From positions 1-64,000 of the forward strand of contig NZ_BQHY01000006.1 of the NCBI RefSeq assembly GCF_021602155.1: a stretch of 64,000 nucleotides of DNA. Reading direction: 5' to 3'. The position numbers were made by a program, and so were the translations under genes. Positions 1-10,565 of this stretch are shown here, in pieces; positions within the stretch are counted from its first letter, which is position 1; every line of letters starts with the position of its first letter. The notes under the pieces are model-generated. The model was not told where the DNA came from. It did not search any database and was given only the letters and a program-made list of their open reading frames with translations. This DNA is from Pseudomonas parakoreensis. Its GTDB lineage: Bacteria; Pseudomonadota; Gammaproteobacteria; Pseudomonadales; Pseudomonadaceae.

Positions 1-82
1 TGAAGCGATCTGCCGTCGAAAACTGCGTAACTCGTTGAATCTCAAGGAGTTTTCCGTTTCGACTGCGCCGGAAGTGGGGCGA

Positions 83-110
83 ATTATAGACCTCCAGAAT
101 CTGCCGTCAA
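83..110 (-). promoter_or_regulatory. Strong stable-RNA-type promoter, probably of an rRNA operon
   Basis: Read leftward, the sequence has TTGACG (complement of 105-110), a 16-base spacer and a perfect TATAAT (complement of 83-88), followed by a GC-rich discriminator. The DNA just upstream of the -35 box is AT-rich, as in an UP element. No coding frame lies between this promoter and the window edge, so a leader RNA runs out at base 1. That architecture is typical of rrn and tRNA promoters. From memory, an rRNA operon neighbours msrQ in P. aeruginosa PAO1, which fits. The rRNA itself lies outside the window and is inferred. Confidence 0.6.
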
Positions 111-125
111 CCGTTAATTTCAGTT

Positions 126-736
126 TTATTGCAAAACCTGCTTTTTAGCCAATAAACGCGGGATTCGACGGGCAACTGTAGGCACACGCAGCAGTAAAAG
201 CACTGCACCTATAAAGGCATAGATCGCCCACTCCTTGAGATCAGCACGCACGATCCACAACATGTGCAGCAATCCCAGCCCCAGAATCACGTACACCACC
301 CGATGCAATTTCTTCCAGCGCACACCTAAACGACGCTGACTGTAACGATTTGAGGTTACTGCCAGTGCCAACAATCCAAGAAAACCCAGCGTACCCACAA
401 TAATGTACGGCCGCTTGCGTAACTCCACACCCAACTGTGACCAGTCGAAACCAAGGATGAACGCCATATAGCTGAACAGGTGCAGAACCACATAGGCAAA
501 ACACCAGAGCCCCACCTGACGGCGAACAGCAATCCAGCCCGCCCACCCCGTCAATTTCTGCAACGGCGTCATGCTCAACGTGATCAGCAGGAATACCAGC
601 GTCCCCAGCCCCAGTCGATCAACCAGCACCTTGCCGGGATCCGGACCGAGCAAATCGGCAAACGCCTGATAAAACCAAAACAGTGGCCAGATCGCCGCCG
701 CAATAAAAACGCCTGCACGCCAAAACGGATATCGCA

Positions 737-737
<1 letters not shown>
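126..737 (-). CDS. msrQ: MsrQ, heme-binding membrane subunit of the MsrPQ methionine sulfoxide reductase
   Basis: This 203-residue inner-membrane protein of the ferric-reductase-like YedZ/MsrQ family passes electrons from the respiratory chain through heme b to periplasmic MsrP, which repairs oxidised methionines in envelope proteins. Several hydrophobic helices are visible, including residues 13-35, 45-60, 75-95 and 110-130. Histidines in HLFSYMAF and KKLHRVVY are likely heme ligands. The length fits the family. Its ATG shares one base with the msrP stop (TGATG), so the two are probably translationally coupled. Nothing downstream belongs to the operon; the rrn-like promoter begins within 20 bases. 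Confidence 0.95.
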
Positions 738-1750
<1,013 letters not shown>

Positions 1751-1813
1751 GGCAACTCCGCAGCTTTGGAGGACAGATGCACCCATAGACTGCGGAGTAT
1801 GCGGGAAATTACA

Positions 1814-2671
1814 TCACTCGGCGTTTTTGTGCCGACGAAGATGCAACAGGTATTGCACCGGTCCGGAAGCCGCGTAGGCGAGGAACACCAGCAGCAAAAT
1901 ACGCGGTGGATCGCTGAACACCACAGCGAACACCAGTACCACGGCGAGGATCGCCACGAACGGCACGCGCCCCTTCAGATCCAGCTCCTTGAAGCTGTTG
2001 TACTTGATGTTGCTGACCATCAGCATGCCGGCAGCCGCCACCATCAGAGCGACCAGGAACGACATCTTCGAACCCTGAATACCGTAATCGCTGAACGCCC
2101 AGACAATCCCCGCCACCACGCCTGCCGCCGCCGGGCTGGCCAGACCGATGAAGTAGCGCTTGTCGGCCGTACCGACCTGAGTATTGAAACGCGCAAGACG
2201 CAGCGCTGCACCGGCTACATAGATGAAGGCCACCATCCAGCCGACCTTGCCCATGTCGCCCAGCGCCCAGCCGAACGCCAGCAGCGCCGGTGCCACACCG
2301 AAGGCAACCATGTCGGACAGCGAGTCATACTCGGCGCCGAATGCACTTTGTGTATTGGTCATGCGCGCCACGCGGCCATCGAGACCATCGAGCACCATGG
2401 CCACGAAAATCGCGATCGCGGCAAAGGCAAAATACTTGCTCGCATTCGCAGAATCCCCGGCGCTCAAGGCAGCCTGGGCACTCATCGAGTTGATGATGGA
2501 ATAAAACCCTGCAAACAGGTTCGCAGTGGTGAACAGGTTCGGCAGCAGATAGATACCACGATGCCGGACTTTACGACCTTCTGCGTCGTGCCCTTCCTCG
2601 ACATGTTCATCGATGGGCAGCAGGCTTTCGGCGTCAGAAGCCTGGTTCGGCTCTTCGGGACGTTCGCTCAT
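1814..2671 (-). CDS. pssA: CDP-diacylglycerol--serine O-phosphatidyltransferase
   Basis: The protein makes phosphatidylserine from CDP-diacylglycerol and serine, the committed step to phosphatidylethanolamine. It is a polytopic membrane enzyme of the CDP-alcohol phosphatidyltransferase family. The signature DG-x2-AR-x8-G-x3-D-x3-D is seen as DGLDGRVAR...GAEYDSLSD, with all acidic residues present. The hydrophilic N-terminus of about 45 residues is acidic. I prefer the ATG at 2671 (285 residues) to the one at 2677, because the AAGG ribosome site sits too close to the latter. A terminator separates it from ilvC upstream, so it is probably transcribed alone. Confidence 0.95.
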   Translation of the reverse strand: MSERPEEPNQASDAESLLPIDEHVEEGHDAEGRKVRHRGIYLLPNLFTTANLFAGFYSIINSMSAQAALSAGDSANASKYFAFAAIAIFVAMVLDGLDGRVARMTNTQSAFGAEYDSLSDMVAFGVAPALLAFGWALGDMGKVGWMVAFIYVAGAALRLARFNTQVGTADKRYFIGLASPAAAGVVAGIVWAFSDYGIQGSKMSFLVALMVAAAGMLMVSNIKYNSFKELDLKGRVPFVAILAVVLVFAVVFSDPPRILLLVFLAYAASGPVQYLLHLRRHKNAE

Positions 2672-2773
2672 GGACATTACCTTGCAACGGTTTGGAAAGT
2701 TTCGACAGGTGTCTGTGACGACGGTTCGGCCACAAACGATGCAGCTTTATACCAGAACCATCGGTTTCAAACG

Positions 2774-2801
2774 AAAAAACGCGGCCGAGGCCGCGTTTTT
2801 C
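2774..2801 (-). terminator. Rho-independent terminator of the ilv operon
   Basis: A 7-bp GC stem, ACGCGGC/GCCGCGT, with a four-base loop is flanked by A and T runs on both sides. Read on the minus strand it follows the ilvC stop by about 20 bases and ends in a T run. The flanking symmetry would also allow some function on the plus strand. Confidence 0.85.
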
Positions 2802-2818
2802 GTACAAGGGACGACGAC

Positions 2819-3844
<1,026 letters not shown>

Positions 3845-3883
3845 CTATATATCCAGGCCGTTCAGGCCATTCGCTAATTTGGT

Positions 3884-4375
3884 TTAGATGCTGAGTACTT
3901 TGTCGCCGCGGGCAATGCCGGTCACGCCGCTACGGACGGTTTCCAGAATCGATGCGGTGCCGATGGACTGAATGAAGCTGTCGAGCTTGTCGCTGGTACC
4001 GGTCAATTGCACGGTATACACGCTGGCGCTGACATCGACGATCTGTCCACGGTAAATATCGGTGGTGCGTTTGATCTCGGCGCGCTGGGCGCCAGTGGCC
4101 TTGACCTTGACCAGCATCAGCTCGCGCTCGATGTGAGCGCTTTCCGACAGGTCCACCAGCTTGACCACTTCGATCAGCTTGTTCAGGTTTTTGGTGATCT
4201 GCTCGATGATTTCATCGTGGCCGACAGTGGTCAGCGTCAGACGCGACAGGGTCGGGTCTTCGGTTGGCGCCACCGTCAGGCTTTCAATGTTGTAGTTGCG
4301 CTGCGAGAACAGGCCGACTACGCGAGACAAAGCGCCGGGTTCGTTTTCCAGAAGCAGGGAAATAATGTGCCGCAT
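3884..4375 (-). CDS. ilvN: Acetolactate synthase small regulatory subunit (ilvH in PAO1 naming)
   Basis: The 163-residue regulatory subunit binds the large subunit and confers valine feedback inhibition. The N-terminal ACT domain starts MRHIISLLLENEPGALSRVVGLFSQ and carries the Asn and Gly residues typical of the effector site (ENEPGALSR, QRNYNIESL). The C-terminal half matches the second ACT-like domain. I use the ATG at 4375; an upstream in-frame start would add ten unconserved residues overlapping ilvI. Only two bases separate it from the ilvI stop, indicating translational coupling and a 1:1 complex. Confidence 0.97.
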   Translation of the reverse strand: MRHIISLLLENEPGALSRVVGLFSQRNYNIESLTVAPTEDPTLSRLTLTTVGHDEIIEQITKNLNKLIEVVKLVDLSESAHIERELMLVKVKATGAQRAEIKRTTDIYRGQIVDVSASVYTVQLTGTSDKLDSFIQSIGTASILETVRSGVTGIARGDKVLSI

Positions 4376-4377
4376 GA

Positions 4378-6102
4378 TTAAGTACGCTCCGTCTTGCTCA
4401 GCCACATATCGCGCATGGAGCCGTCTTTGATCTGCATCGGATAGACGTGCTCGCTGGTATCGACCGAAATATCGATCACCACCAGACGGTCTTTCATGGC
4501 GAACGCCTCTTCCATCTTCGACTTCAAATCCTTCGAATCGGTGATGCGCACGCCGACGTGACCGTAGGCTTCAGCCAGTTTGACGAAGTCAGGCAGCGAC
4601 TCCATGTAAGAGTGCGAGTGACGGCTGCCATAGCTCATGTCCTGCCACTGACGAACCATCCCCAGAACACCGTTGTTCAGGATGACGATTTTCACCGGCA
4701 AGCCATATTGCAGGCAGGTCGACAGTTCCTGGATGTTCATCTGGATGCTGCCTTCGCCGGTAACGCAGGCAACGTCGTCATCCGGGAAGCTCAACTTGAT
4801 GCCCATGGCCGCCGGGAATCCGAAGCCCATGGTGCCCAGGCCACCGGAGTTGATCCAGCGGTTCGGCTTGTTGAACTTGTAGTACTGCGCCGCGAACATC
4901 TGGTGCTGGCCCACGTCGGACGTGATGAAGGCATCGCCTTTGGTCACTTCGCACAGGGTCTCGATCACGGTCTGCGGCTTGATCAGGCTGCCGTCGCCCT
5001 TTTCATAAGGGAACAGGCCGCGATCACCGCGCCACTCATCGACTTGCTTCCACCAACTGGCCACAGACTCCTTGTTCGGGGTCTCGCCGATTTCCTTGAG
5101 GATCGCGACCATTTCGGTCAGGACACTCTCCACCGGACCAACGATTGGCACGTCGGCCTTGATGGTCTTGGAAATCGAAGCCGGGTCGATATCGATGTGG
5201 ATGATCTTGGCGTTCGGGCAGAACTTCGCCGCGCCGTTGATCACACGGTCATCGAAACGTGCGCCAACAGCCAGGATCACGTCGGCATGGTGCATCGCCA
5301 GGTTGGCGGTGTAGCTGCCGTGCATGCCGAGCATGCCGATGAACTGACGATCAGTACCCGGGAAACCGCCCAGGCCCATCAAGGTGTTGGTCACTGGCAG
5401 GTTGAGCATTTTCGCCAGTTCGGTCAGCGGTGCGGAACCGTTGCCCAGAATCACGCCGCCACCGGAATAGAGCACGGGACGCTTGGCCGCCAGGAGCATT
5501 TCTGCCGCCTTGCGGATTTGCCCGGAGTGACCGCGAACGGCCGGGCTGTAGGAGCGCAGCTTGGCTTTTTTCGGAAAAACGTATTCGAACTTCTCGGCCG
5601 GGTTGGTCATGTCTTTCGGGATATCGACCACGACCGGGCCTGGACGACCGGATTGCGCCAGGTAGAACGCCTTCTTCATGACTTCCGGGATTTCCGAGGC
5701 GTGCTTGATCATGAAGCTGTGCTTCACGATTGGCCGGGAGATACCGATCATGTCGGTTTCCTGGAACGCGTCGGTACCGACCATGGTGCTTGGCACCTGA
5801 CCGGAAATGATCACCATTGGAATCGAATCCATATAGGCGGTGGCAATACCGGTGATGGCGTTTGTGGCGCCTGGACCGGAAGTCACCAATACCACGCCGG
5901 CTTTACCGGTGGCACGGGCGTAGCCGTCAGCCATATGGGTCGCCGCTTGTTCGTGACGAACCAGAATGTGGGTCACTTCCGGTTCTTTGAACAGGGCATC
6001 GTAAACATGCAGGAGAGCACCACCCGGGTACCCGTAGATATATTTGACGCCTTCGTCACGCAAGAAGCGGACGAGCATCTCACCGCCAGATAAAAGCTCC
6101 AC
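4378..6102 (-). CDS. ilvI: Acetolactate synthase large catalytic subunit
   Basis: This 574-residue thiamine-diphosphate enzyme condenses two pyruvates, or pyruvate plus 2-oxobutyrate, at the branch into valine, leucine and isoleucine. Visible signatures are the catalytic Glu in [12 protein letters not shown], the central FAD-type domain, and the ThDP/Mg motif GEGSIQMN...NN near the C-terminus. The start is GTG at 6102, because AGAGGTGA sits at good spacing just upstream and the protein then begins [14 protein letters not shown] as in relatives. The frame stays open for 26 more codons to an ATG at 6180, without a convincing ribosome site. Confidence 0.97.
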   Translation of the reverse strand: MELLSGGEMLVRFLRDEGVKYIYGYPGGALLHVYDALFKEPEVTHILVRHEQAATHMADGYARATGKAGVVLVTSGPGATNAITGIATAYMDSIPMVIISGQVPSTMVGTDAFQETDMIGISRPIVKHSFMIKHASEIPEVMKKAFYLAQSGRPGPVVVDIPKDMTNPAEKFEYVFPKKAKLRSYSPAVRGHSGQIRKAAEMLLAAKRPVLYSGGGVILGNGSAPLTELAKMLNLPVTNTLMGLGGFPGTDRQFIGMLGMHGSYTANLAMHHADVILAVGARFDDRVINGAAKFCPNAKIIHIDIDPASISKTIKADVPIVGPVESVLTEMVAILKEIGETPNKESVASWWKQVDEWRGDRGLFPYEKGDGSLIKPQTVIETLCEVTKGDAFITSDVGQHQMFAAQYYKFNKPNRWINSGGLGTMGFGFPAAMGIKLSFPDDDVACVTGEGSIQMNIQELSTCLQYGLPVKIVILNNGVLGMVRQWQDMSYGSRHSHSYMESLPDFVKLAEAYGHVGVRITDSKDLKSKMEEAFAMKDRLVVIDISVDTSEHVYPMQIKDGSMRDMWLSKTERT

Positions 6103-6500
6103 GTTGTTCACCTCTAAAACGCCAGAATACCGTCCACAAAAAGGGGCGGGTCTTAATAGGTTTACTTCTCGGCAGAGCATGAGCGACGGTGGTCGCCGAC
6201 TACGTCAGCACTGACTGAGCAAGTATTGGGATCGTCCCAAGTGTTGCGGGCCTTTCCCACCCAGCGCGAGGTAACGCGTTGCGGGTGTAACAGGTCGACG
6301 CGGATAGGCGCCTCATGATCTGCCGAGTGGGTCTGCTTCTGGCAGTCCCTCTACAGCGGACTTTGGATTCTTCTGTTTCGCCCTCTCCAAGTCAAGCCGT
6401 CAATGTGCTTAATTGTGGGTAAGCACATGAGAACGCAAGAAAAAACCTGAAAACAGCTACTCTGTTAGCGTCAATTGCGCAATTTTGCCAAGGAATCAGC
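6103..6500. other. Non-coding region between ilvI and the DUF4124 gene: long ilv leader and two divergent promoters
   Basis: I find no conserved gene in these 398 bases. On the minus strand the likely ilvI promoter leaves an untranslated leader of about 250 bases. That leader contains a small perfect hairpin (TTGGG/CCCAA, about 6217-6241) and a possible 38-codon frame from 6314 that is not rich in Ile, Leu or Val. There is no clear T-rich attenuator. On the plus strand the last 80 bases should hold the promoter of the DUF4124 gene. Confidence 0.5.
6367..6395 (-). promoter_or_regulatory. Candidate sigma-70 promoter of the ilvI-ilvN-ilvC operon
   Basis: The minus strand has TTGACT (complement of 6390-6395), a 17-base spacer and AAGAAT (complement of 6367-6372). 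It is the best match I found upstream of ilvI. The -10 is imperfect, so the exact start is uncertain. Confidence 0.4.
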
Positions 6501-6917
6501 ATGCGAACGCTTCTGTTAACTCTGCTGATCGGCCTCACCCCCTGGTGCTCGGCCGCTCAGATCTACAAATGGGTCGACGCTCAAGGCGTCACGCACTTCG
6601 ATGCGCAGCCGCCGCAAGGGCTGCCGGCGACGACTGTGCAGACGCCCTCCTCGCCCCCACCGAAACCTGCCGCCATGCCTGGCAGTGGTGCGCTGGGCGA
6701 TCAGAAAGCCATCGACGACAAGGTGAAGAAACAGGTGGCGGAGCAGCAGGCGCAGCTCAAGGCATTTTGCGAACAGGCACGGACGAACCTGGCGCAATTG
6801 CAGAACAATCCGCGTTTGCGGGAGGAAGTGGAGGGACAAGTACGGCGGCTGGATGATGCGCAGCGTCAGGAGCGCATTGTCGAAGCGCAGAAGCAGATTG
6901 CGCAGAACTGCGAATAA
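6501..6917 (+). CDS. DUF4124-domain secreted protein
   Basis: This 138-residue protein has a cleavable Sec signal (MRTLLLTLLIGLTPWCSAA) followed by the DUF4124 signature QIYKWVDAQGVTHFDAQPP at residues 20-38. A Pro-rich linker (about 48-62) and a charged, Gln-rich helical C-terminus rich in coiled-coil heptads follow. DUF4124 proteins are common in Pseudomonas; their biochemical role is unknown to me, although a cell-envelope location is implied. It is monocistronic: the upstream ilv operon diverges and a REP pair follows immediately. Confidence 0.85.
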   Translation: MRTLLLTLLIGLTPWCSAAQIYKWVDAQGVTHFDAQPPQGLPATTVQTPSSPPPKPAAMPGSGALGDQKAIDDKVKKQVAEQQAQLKAFCEQARTNLAQLQNNPRLREEVEGQVRRLDDAQRQERIVEAQKQIAQNCE

Positions 6918-6922
6918 AAATC

Positions 6923-7006
6923 TGTAGGAGCTGCCGCAGGCTGCGATCTTTTGATGCTGTTTTCAAAAGCAAGATCAAAAGATCGCAGCCTTCGGCAGCT
7001 CCTACA
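6923..7006. repeat. REP-type inverted pair (TGTAGGAGCTGCCG family)
   Basis: Two near-identical 30-base arms in opposite orientation begin TGTAGGAGCTGCCGCAGGCT and its complement, with a loop of about 24 bases. Copies of the same family recur at 41496 and 63462. It lies between two convergent genes, the usual place for a Pseudomonas REP doublet. Confidence 0.9.
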
Positions 7007-7017
7007 GGGGATCGGCT

Positions 7018-7353
7018 CTAGCGGGAAGCGGTGATCAGCAGATCGAACTCTTTAAGCAGCACCTGCAACTGGCGATCCTTGCCCTGCAGATTGCGCTGGG
7101 CGAAGACCATTTCAGCCATTTCCTGAATGCCCGAGGCATTGGGCAACGGCAAGTCCTGCTCAAGGATCATCTTCATTCGCGGCAGGAAGATCCATTGCAG
7201 CCACTGCTCGAAATCCAGCGTGTCGACCGAAAACGGTTCGACACTGCTCAAGGCTTCGGCTGATGGCTGGATCTCATCCCACCAACCCTGCGTGCGCAGT
7301 TCACGCTCGATCAGCAGCAATTGATCGGCGATTTTCGGGAAACGGGTGTCCAT
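7018..7353 (-). CDS. YqcC family protein
   Basis: This 111-residue soluble, mainly helical protein matches the YqcC (DUF446) family in length and in its core FEQWLQWIFLPRMKMILE, followed by a short linker and a QEMAEMVFAQ helix. Related proteins occur widely in gammaproteobacteria, and I know of no established biochemical function. Its ATG shares one base with the stop of the upstream TPR lipoprotein gene, so the two are probably coupled. It closes the mrcB-lipoprotein-yqcC gene run. Confidence 0.85.
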   Translation of the reverse strand: MDTRFPKIADQLLLIERELRTQGWWDEIQPSAEALSSVEPFSVDTLDFEQWLQWIFLPRMKMILEQDLPLPNASGIQEMAEMVFAQRNLQGKDRQLQVLLKEFDLLITASR

Positions 7354-8108
7354 CAGAGCGAAACCTTGGCCTTTTGACGAGCCAGTGCAGCGCCGGCGGA
7401 GTCGCCCTGCTTCTCACGGGACTGCGCGATGATTTCCCACAGGTTGGCTTGCAGATCCGGACGGCCGTTGGCCATGGTCAGCGCGCGACGGGCGAACTGT
7501 TCCGCCTGCGGCGCATCACCTTGGGCCATGCGCACCTGCGCCAGACGGTAGAGCACTTGCGGCTCACGCGGAGCTACACGCTGAGCGCGCTCCAGACTGG
7601 AAGATGCACCGTTGAGGTCGCCGCCGGCCTGCTGCTGTTGCGCAGTGGTCAGCAAGGCGAGTACCGGACCATCCAGTTGCTCGTCTGCGGACAGACCTCC
7701 GCCACTGCTGGCCGAAGGAATGCCGCTCGGCGTCGAAGGCATGCTGTAGCTGCCAGTGTTGATCGGTGCCGACTCGACCGGCGAAGGATTGTACGGACCC
7801 GCCGTAATCCCACCGGACGCCGGACCAGGAACGATCGGCGAGGAGCTGATCGGCGCCGATGTCGCAGCACCGCCACCCGGCACCATCACCACCACGCCGG
7901 TATCGCCTTGCGGAATGGCCTGGGATTGCGCCTGACCCTGCACTGGACGTTTGACTGTCGTCTTGCGGAAACCGCCGTTGGCCGACAGCCGTTCGCTGTT
8001 GGACACGGCTGTGCCGGAGTCCACCACCGGGATCGAACCACGCTGTACGGTAGAGCAGCCGCTGAGCAAAGCCACGGCGGTCACCGCTGGAATCAACCAC
8101 TTGTTCAC
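7353..8108 (-). CDS. TPR-containing lipoprotein
   Basis: This 251-residue protein has a lipoprotein signal ending in the lipobox LLSGC (Cys18). It has a long low-complexity Gly/Pro/Ser region (about 60-125) and C-terminal helices resembling two or three tetratricopeptide repeats (LAQVRMAQGDAPQAEQFARRAL, among others). A lipid-anchored scaffold in the periplasm is likely. It lies 16 bases downstream of mrcB, in the same direction, and overlaps yqcC by one base. That position suggests a role with the peptidoglycan synthase PBP1B, comparable to outer-membrane activators of PBPs, but this partnership is only inferred from context. Confidence 0.8.
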   Translation of the reverse strand: MNKWLIPAVTAVALLSGCSTVQRGSIPVVDSGTAVSNSERLSANGGFRKTTVKRPVQGQAQSQAIPQGDTGVVVMVPGGGAATSAPISSSPIVPGPASGGITAGPYNPSPVESAPINTGSYSMPSTPSGIPSASSGGGLSADEQLDGPVLALLTTAQQQQAGGDLNGASSSLERAQRVAPREPQVLYRLAQVRMAQGDAPQAEQFARRALTMANGRPDLQANLWEIIAQSREKQGDSAGAALARQKAKVSL

Positions 8109-8124
8109 TTGAAACCCTCTTTGC

Positions 8125-10449
8125 TTAATTCATCCAGCCCTTGACCCAATCCATCACCGACTCCGGCGAAGCAGGCGTTTCGCTTGCACACGCGGCACCG
8201 GGTGGCGGTTCGCTGCCGCGAATATACGGCATCTGCACGGCTCCCGGACAGTTGGCATCCGAGCCTTGCCCGGTACGCGAATCGACCCACGCCTGAACGA
8301 TGTTGTCCGGCTGCGGCATATCCAGCGGCAGCGGATCGGCCTTGCGCATGAAACTGGTCCAGACCTGCAGCGCACCGGTCGCCCCGGTGAACGGGGTCTT
8401 GCCGTTGTCGTCACGACCGAGCCAGACCACCGCCAGCAGATCCTGACTGAAACCGGCGAACCAACTGTCGCGCGAGTCGTTACTGGTACCGGTCTTGCCG
8501 GCCAGCGTCAGGGTCTTGGGCAGCACGTTGTAAACCGAGCTGCCGGTACCTTCACGCATCACCCGCTGCATGGCGTTCTGGATCAGGTAGATGGACGCCG
8601 GATCGAAACGCTGCTCGATCTGGAACGGATAACGCTTGAGCGGTTCGCCCTCAGCAGTCAGCACACTGCGAATCCCGCGCATCGGCGTATTGAAACCACC
8701 GTTGGCGAGGGTCTGATACATGGTCGCCACTTCGATCGGGGTCATGCCGCCAGCCCCGAGCAACATCGACGGGAACGCCGGGAATTCCCGGGTCACGCCC
8801 AGACGCGCAAGGGTCTTGAGCACATTCGGCACACCGACTTCCAGGCCCAGACGCGAGGTCGACAGGTTGTAGGAATGCGCCAGCCCTTGGTAAAGGAAGA
8901 CTGTGCCGTGAGAGCGACGGTCGTAGTTCTGCGGCTTCCACACCTGACCGTCCGCGCCTTTGATCGACAGCGGATCATCCGACAGCCAACTGGTCAGCGT
9001 GTAGTGGCTCGGTTTCTCCAACGCAGTCAGATAGACCGCCGGTTTTACCAGAGAACCGATTGGCCGCACGGCGTCCAGCGCCCGGTTGAAACCGGCGTAA
9101 CTGGCCTGACGGCTACCAATCATCGCCTGCACTTCGCCAGTCTCCGGGTTGGTCACGACCATCGCCGCTTCCACATCATCGGAGCCTTTGCGTCCAGCCA
9201 GACGTTTAAAGGTGTCGTTAACCGACGCTTCGGCTTTCATCTGCAGAATCGGGTCGAAACTGGTGAATATCCGCAAGCCTTCTTCGGTCAAGTCTTCGTC
9301 GCGGTAGTCTTCACGCAACTGGCGTTTGACCAGATCGATGAAGCCCGGGAACGAGCTGTCGGCGAGCTTGCCGCGCGTGGTTACACCCAAGGGCATTTTC
9401 TTCGCCGCTTCAACCTGTTCGGCAGTCGCCACGCCTTGCTGCTCAAGCACGTCGAGCACCAGGTTACGTCGCTCCAGCGCACGCTCGGGGTTGCGGCGCG
9501 GGTTGTAGTAGGACGGGCCCTTGACCATGCCGACCAGCAACGCGACCTGATGCAGCTTCAGCTCGGACAGTGGCTGACCAAAGAAGAACTGGCTGGCCAG
9601 ACCGAAACCGTGCACGGCACGCTGACCGTCCTGCCCGACAAAGACTTCATTGAGGTAGGCCTCAAGAATTTCCTTCTTGTCGTAGTGCAGCTCCAGCAGC
9701 ATCGCCATCATCGCTTCGGTGAGCTTGCGGCTCAGACTGCGCTCGTTGGTGAGGTAGAAGTTCTTCACCAACTGCTGGGTCAGCGTGCTGCCGCCCTGGG
9801 TCATCTTGCCGCCAGAGGTGTTGACCCAGATCGCCCGGGCAATCGATTTCGGCGACACGCCCCAGTGGCTGTAGTAGTCGCGGTCTTCAACGGCGACCAA
9901 CGTATCGAGCAAATACGGCGGCACCTGATCGAGCTTGATCAGGATGCGGTCTTCAAGATTTTTCGGGTAAATGCCGCCGATCATCAGCGGCTCGAGCCGC
10001 ACCACGGACAACTTCCCGCCGTTGAGCCCGGAGAGTTCGGCCACATAGTCGCCAGAGAAACGCACGCGCACCGGCTGCGGTTTCTCCAGGCCTTCATAGA
10101 ACTGGAAGCCGCGGGTATTCAGATCGACGGTATTGCCACTGACGGCAGCAGCGCCGGGGCCATTGCTCACGGCTTCACGGCGATAGCCCAAGGCGTCGAG
10201 TTCGGTGAGGAAATCGTCCTTGCTCAGCTTTTGTCCGACGAACAGCTCGAGCGGACGCGCGTACACCTTCGCCGGAATGGTCCAGCGCTTGCCGGAGAAT
10301 TTCTCCTGCACCACGGCATCGAGGTAAACGGCGAAGCCGGCCAGCACCACAAGGCCGACCAGACTGAGTTTAATGGCCCAGCCCAGCCACGGCCGCAGGC
10401 CCTTGGCAGGTGGTTTTTTCTTGGTACGGGGGGATCGAGTTCGAGTCAT
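8125..10449 (-). CDS. mrcB: Bifunctional penicillin-binding protein 1B
   Basis: This 774-residue class A PBP polymerises and cross-links peptidoglycan. It has a basic cytoplasmic tail (1-25), one membrane helix (about 27-48), a UB2H-like regulatory domain, then the GT51 glycosyltransferase with EDRDYYSHWG and GGSTLTQQLVKNFYL. The transpeptidase carries the serine motif SLVK (in RPIGSLVKPA) and KTGTSND. The C-terminus is short, ending in WVKGWMN. It is first in a likely operon with the TPR lipoprotein and yqcC, and it diverges from the kinase-like gene at 10566. Confidence 0.97.
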   Translation of the reverse strand: MTRTRSPRTKKKPPAKGLRPWLGWAIKLSLVGLVVLAGFAVYLDAVVQEKFSGKRWTIPAKVYARPLELFVGQKLSKDDFLTELDALGYRREAVSNGPGAAAVSGNTVDLNTRGFQFYEGLEKPQPVRVRFSGDYVAELSGLNGGKLSVVRLEPLMIGGIYPKNLEDRILIKLDQVPPYLLDTLVAVEDRDYYSHWGVSPKSIARAIWVNTSGGKMTQGGSTLTQQLVKNFYLTNERSLSRKLTEAMMAMLLELHYDKKEILEAYLNEVFVGQDGQRAVHGFGLASQFFFGQPLSELKLHQVALLVGMVKGPSYYNPRRNPERALERRNLVLDVLEQQGVATAEQVEAAKKMPLGVTTRGKLADSSFPGFIDLVKRQLREDYRDEDLTEEGLRIFTSFDPILQMKAEASVNDTFKRLAGRKGSDDVEAAMVVTNPETGEVQAMIGSRQASYAGFNRALDAVRPIGSLVKPAVYLTALEKPSHYTLTSWLSDDPLSIKGADGQVWKPQNYDRRSHGTVFLYQGLAHSYNLSTSRLGLEVGVPNVLKTLARLGVTREFPAFPSMLLGAGGMTPIEVATMYQTLANGGFNTPMRGIRSVLTAEGEPLKRYPFQIEQRFDPASIYLIQNAMQRVMREGTGSSVYNVLPKTLTLAGKTGTSNDSRDSWFAGFSQDLLAVVWLGRDDNGKTPFTGATGALQVWTSFMRKADPLPLDMPQPDNIVQAWVDSRTGQGSDANCPGAVQMPYIRGSEPPPGAACASETPASPESVMDWVKGWMN

Positions 10450-10565
10450 GGCGGCGGATTATACGCACTTTATTCATCCTCAACAGGAGCGCTCCGAGGT
10501 TTGCGTCAGGCTGGCGAGCGGCCATAATGGCGACCTCGAATTTCCCAGTCTCTGAAGGATCGCCC

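Noticed and set aside
4447-6093. A 548-codon plus-strand frame opposite ilvI
   Set aside because: It is antisense to a strongly conserved gene, with the same compositional bias and no recognisable domain.
6103-6180. ATG at 6180 as the ilvI start
   Set aside because: There is no convincing ribosome site and the added 26 residues are unlike relatives; GTG at 6102 follows AGAGGTGA.
8266-10527. A 753-codon plus-strand frame opposite mrcB
   Set aside because: Antisense shadow of a class A PBP; no domain or signal.
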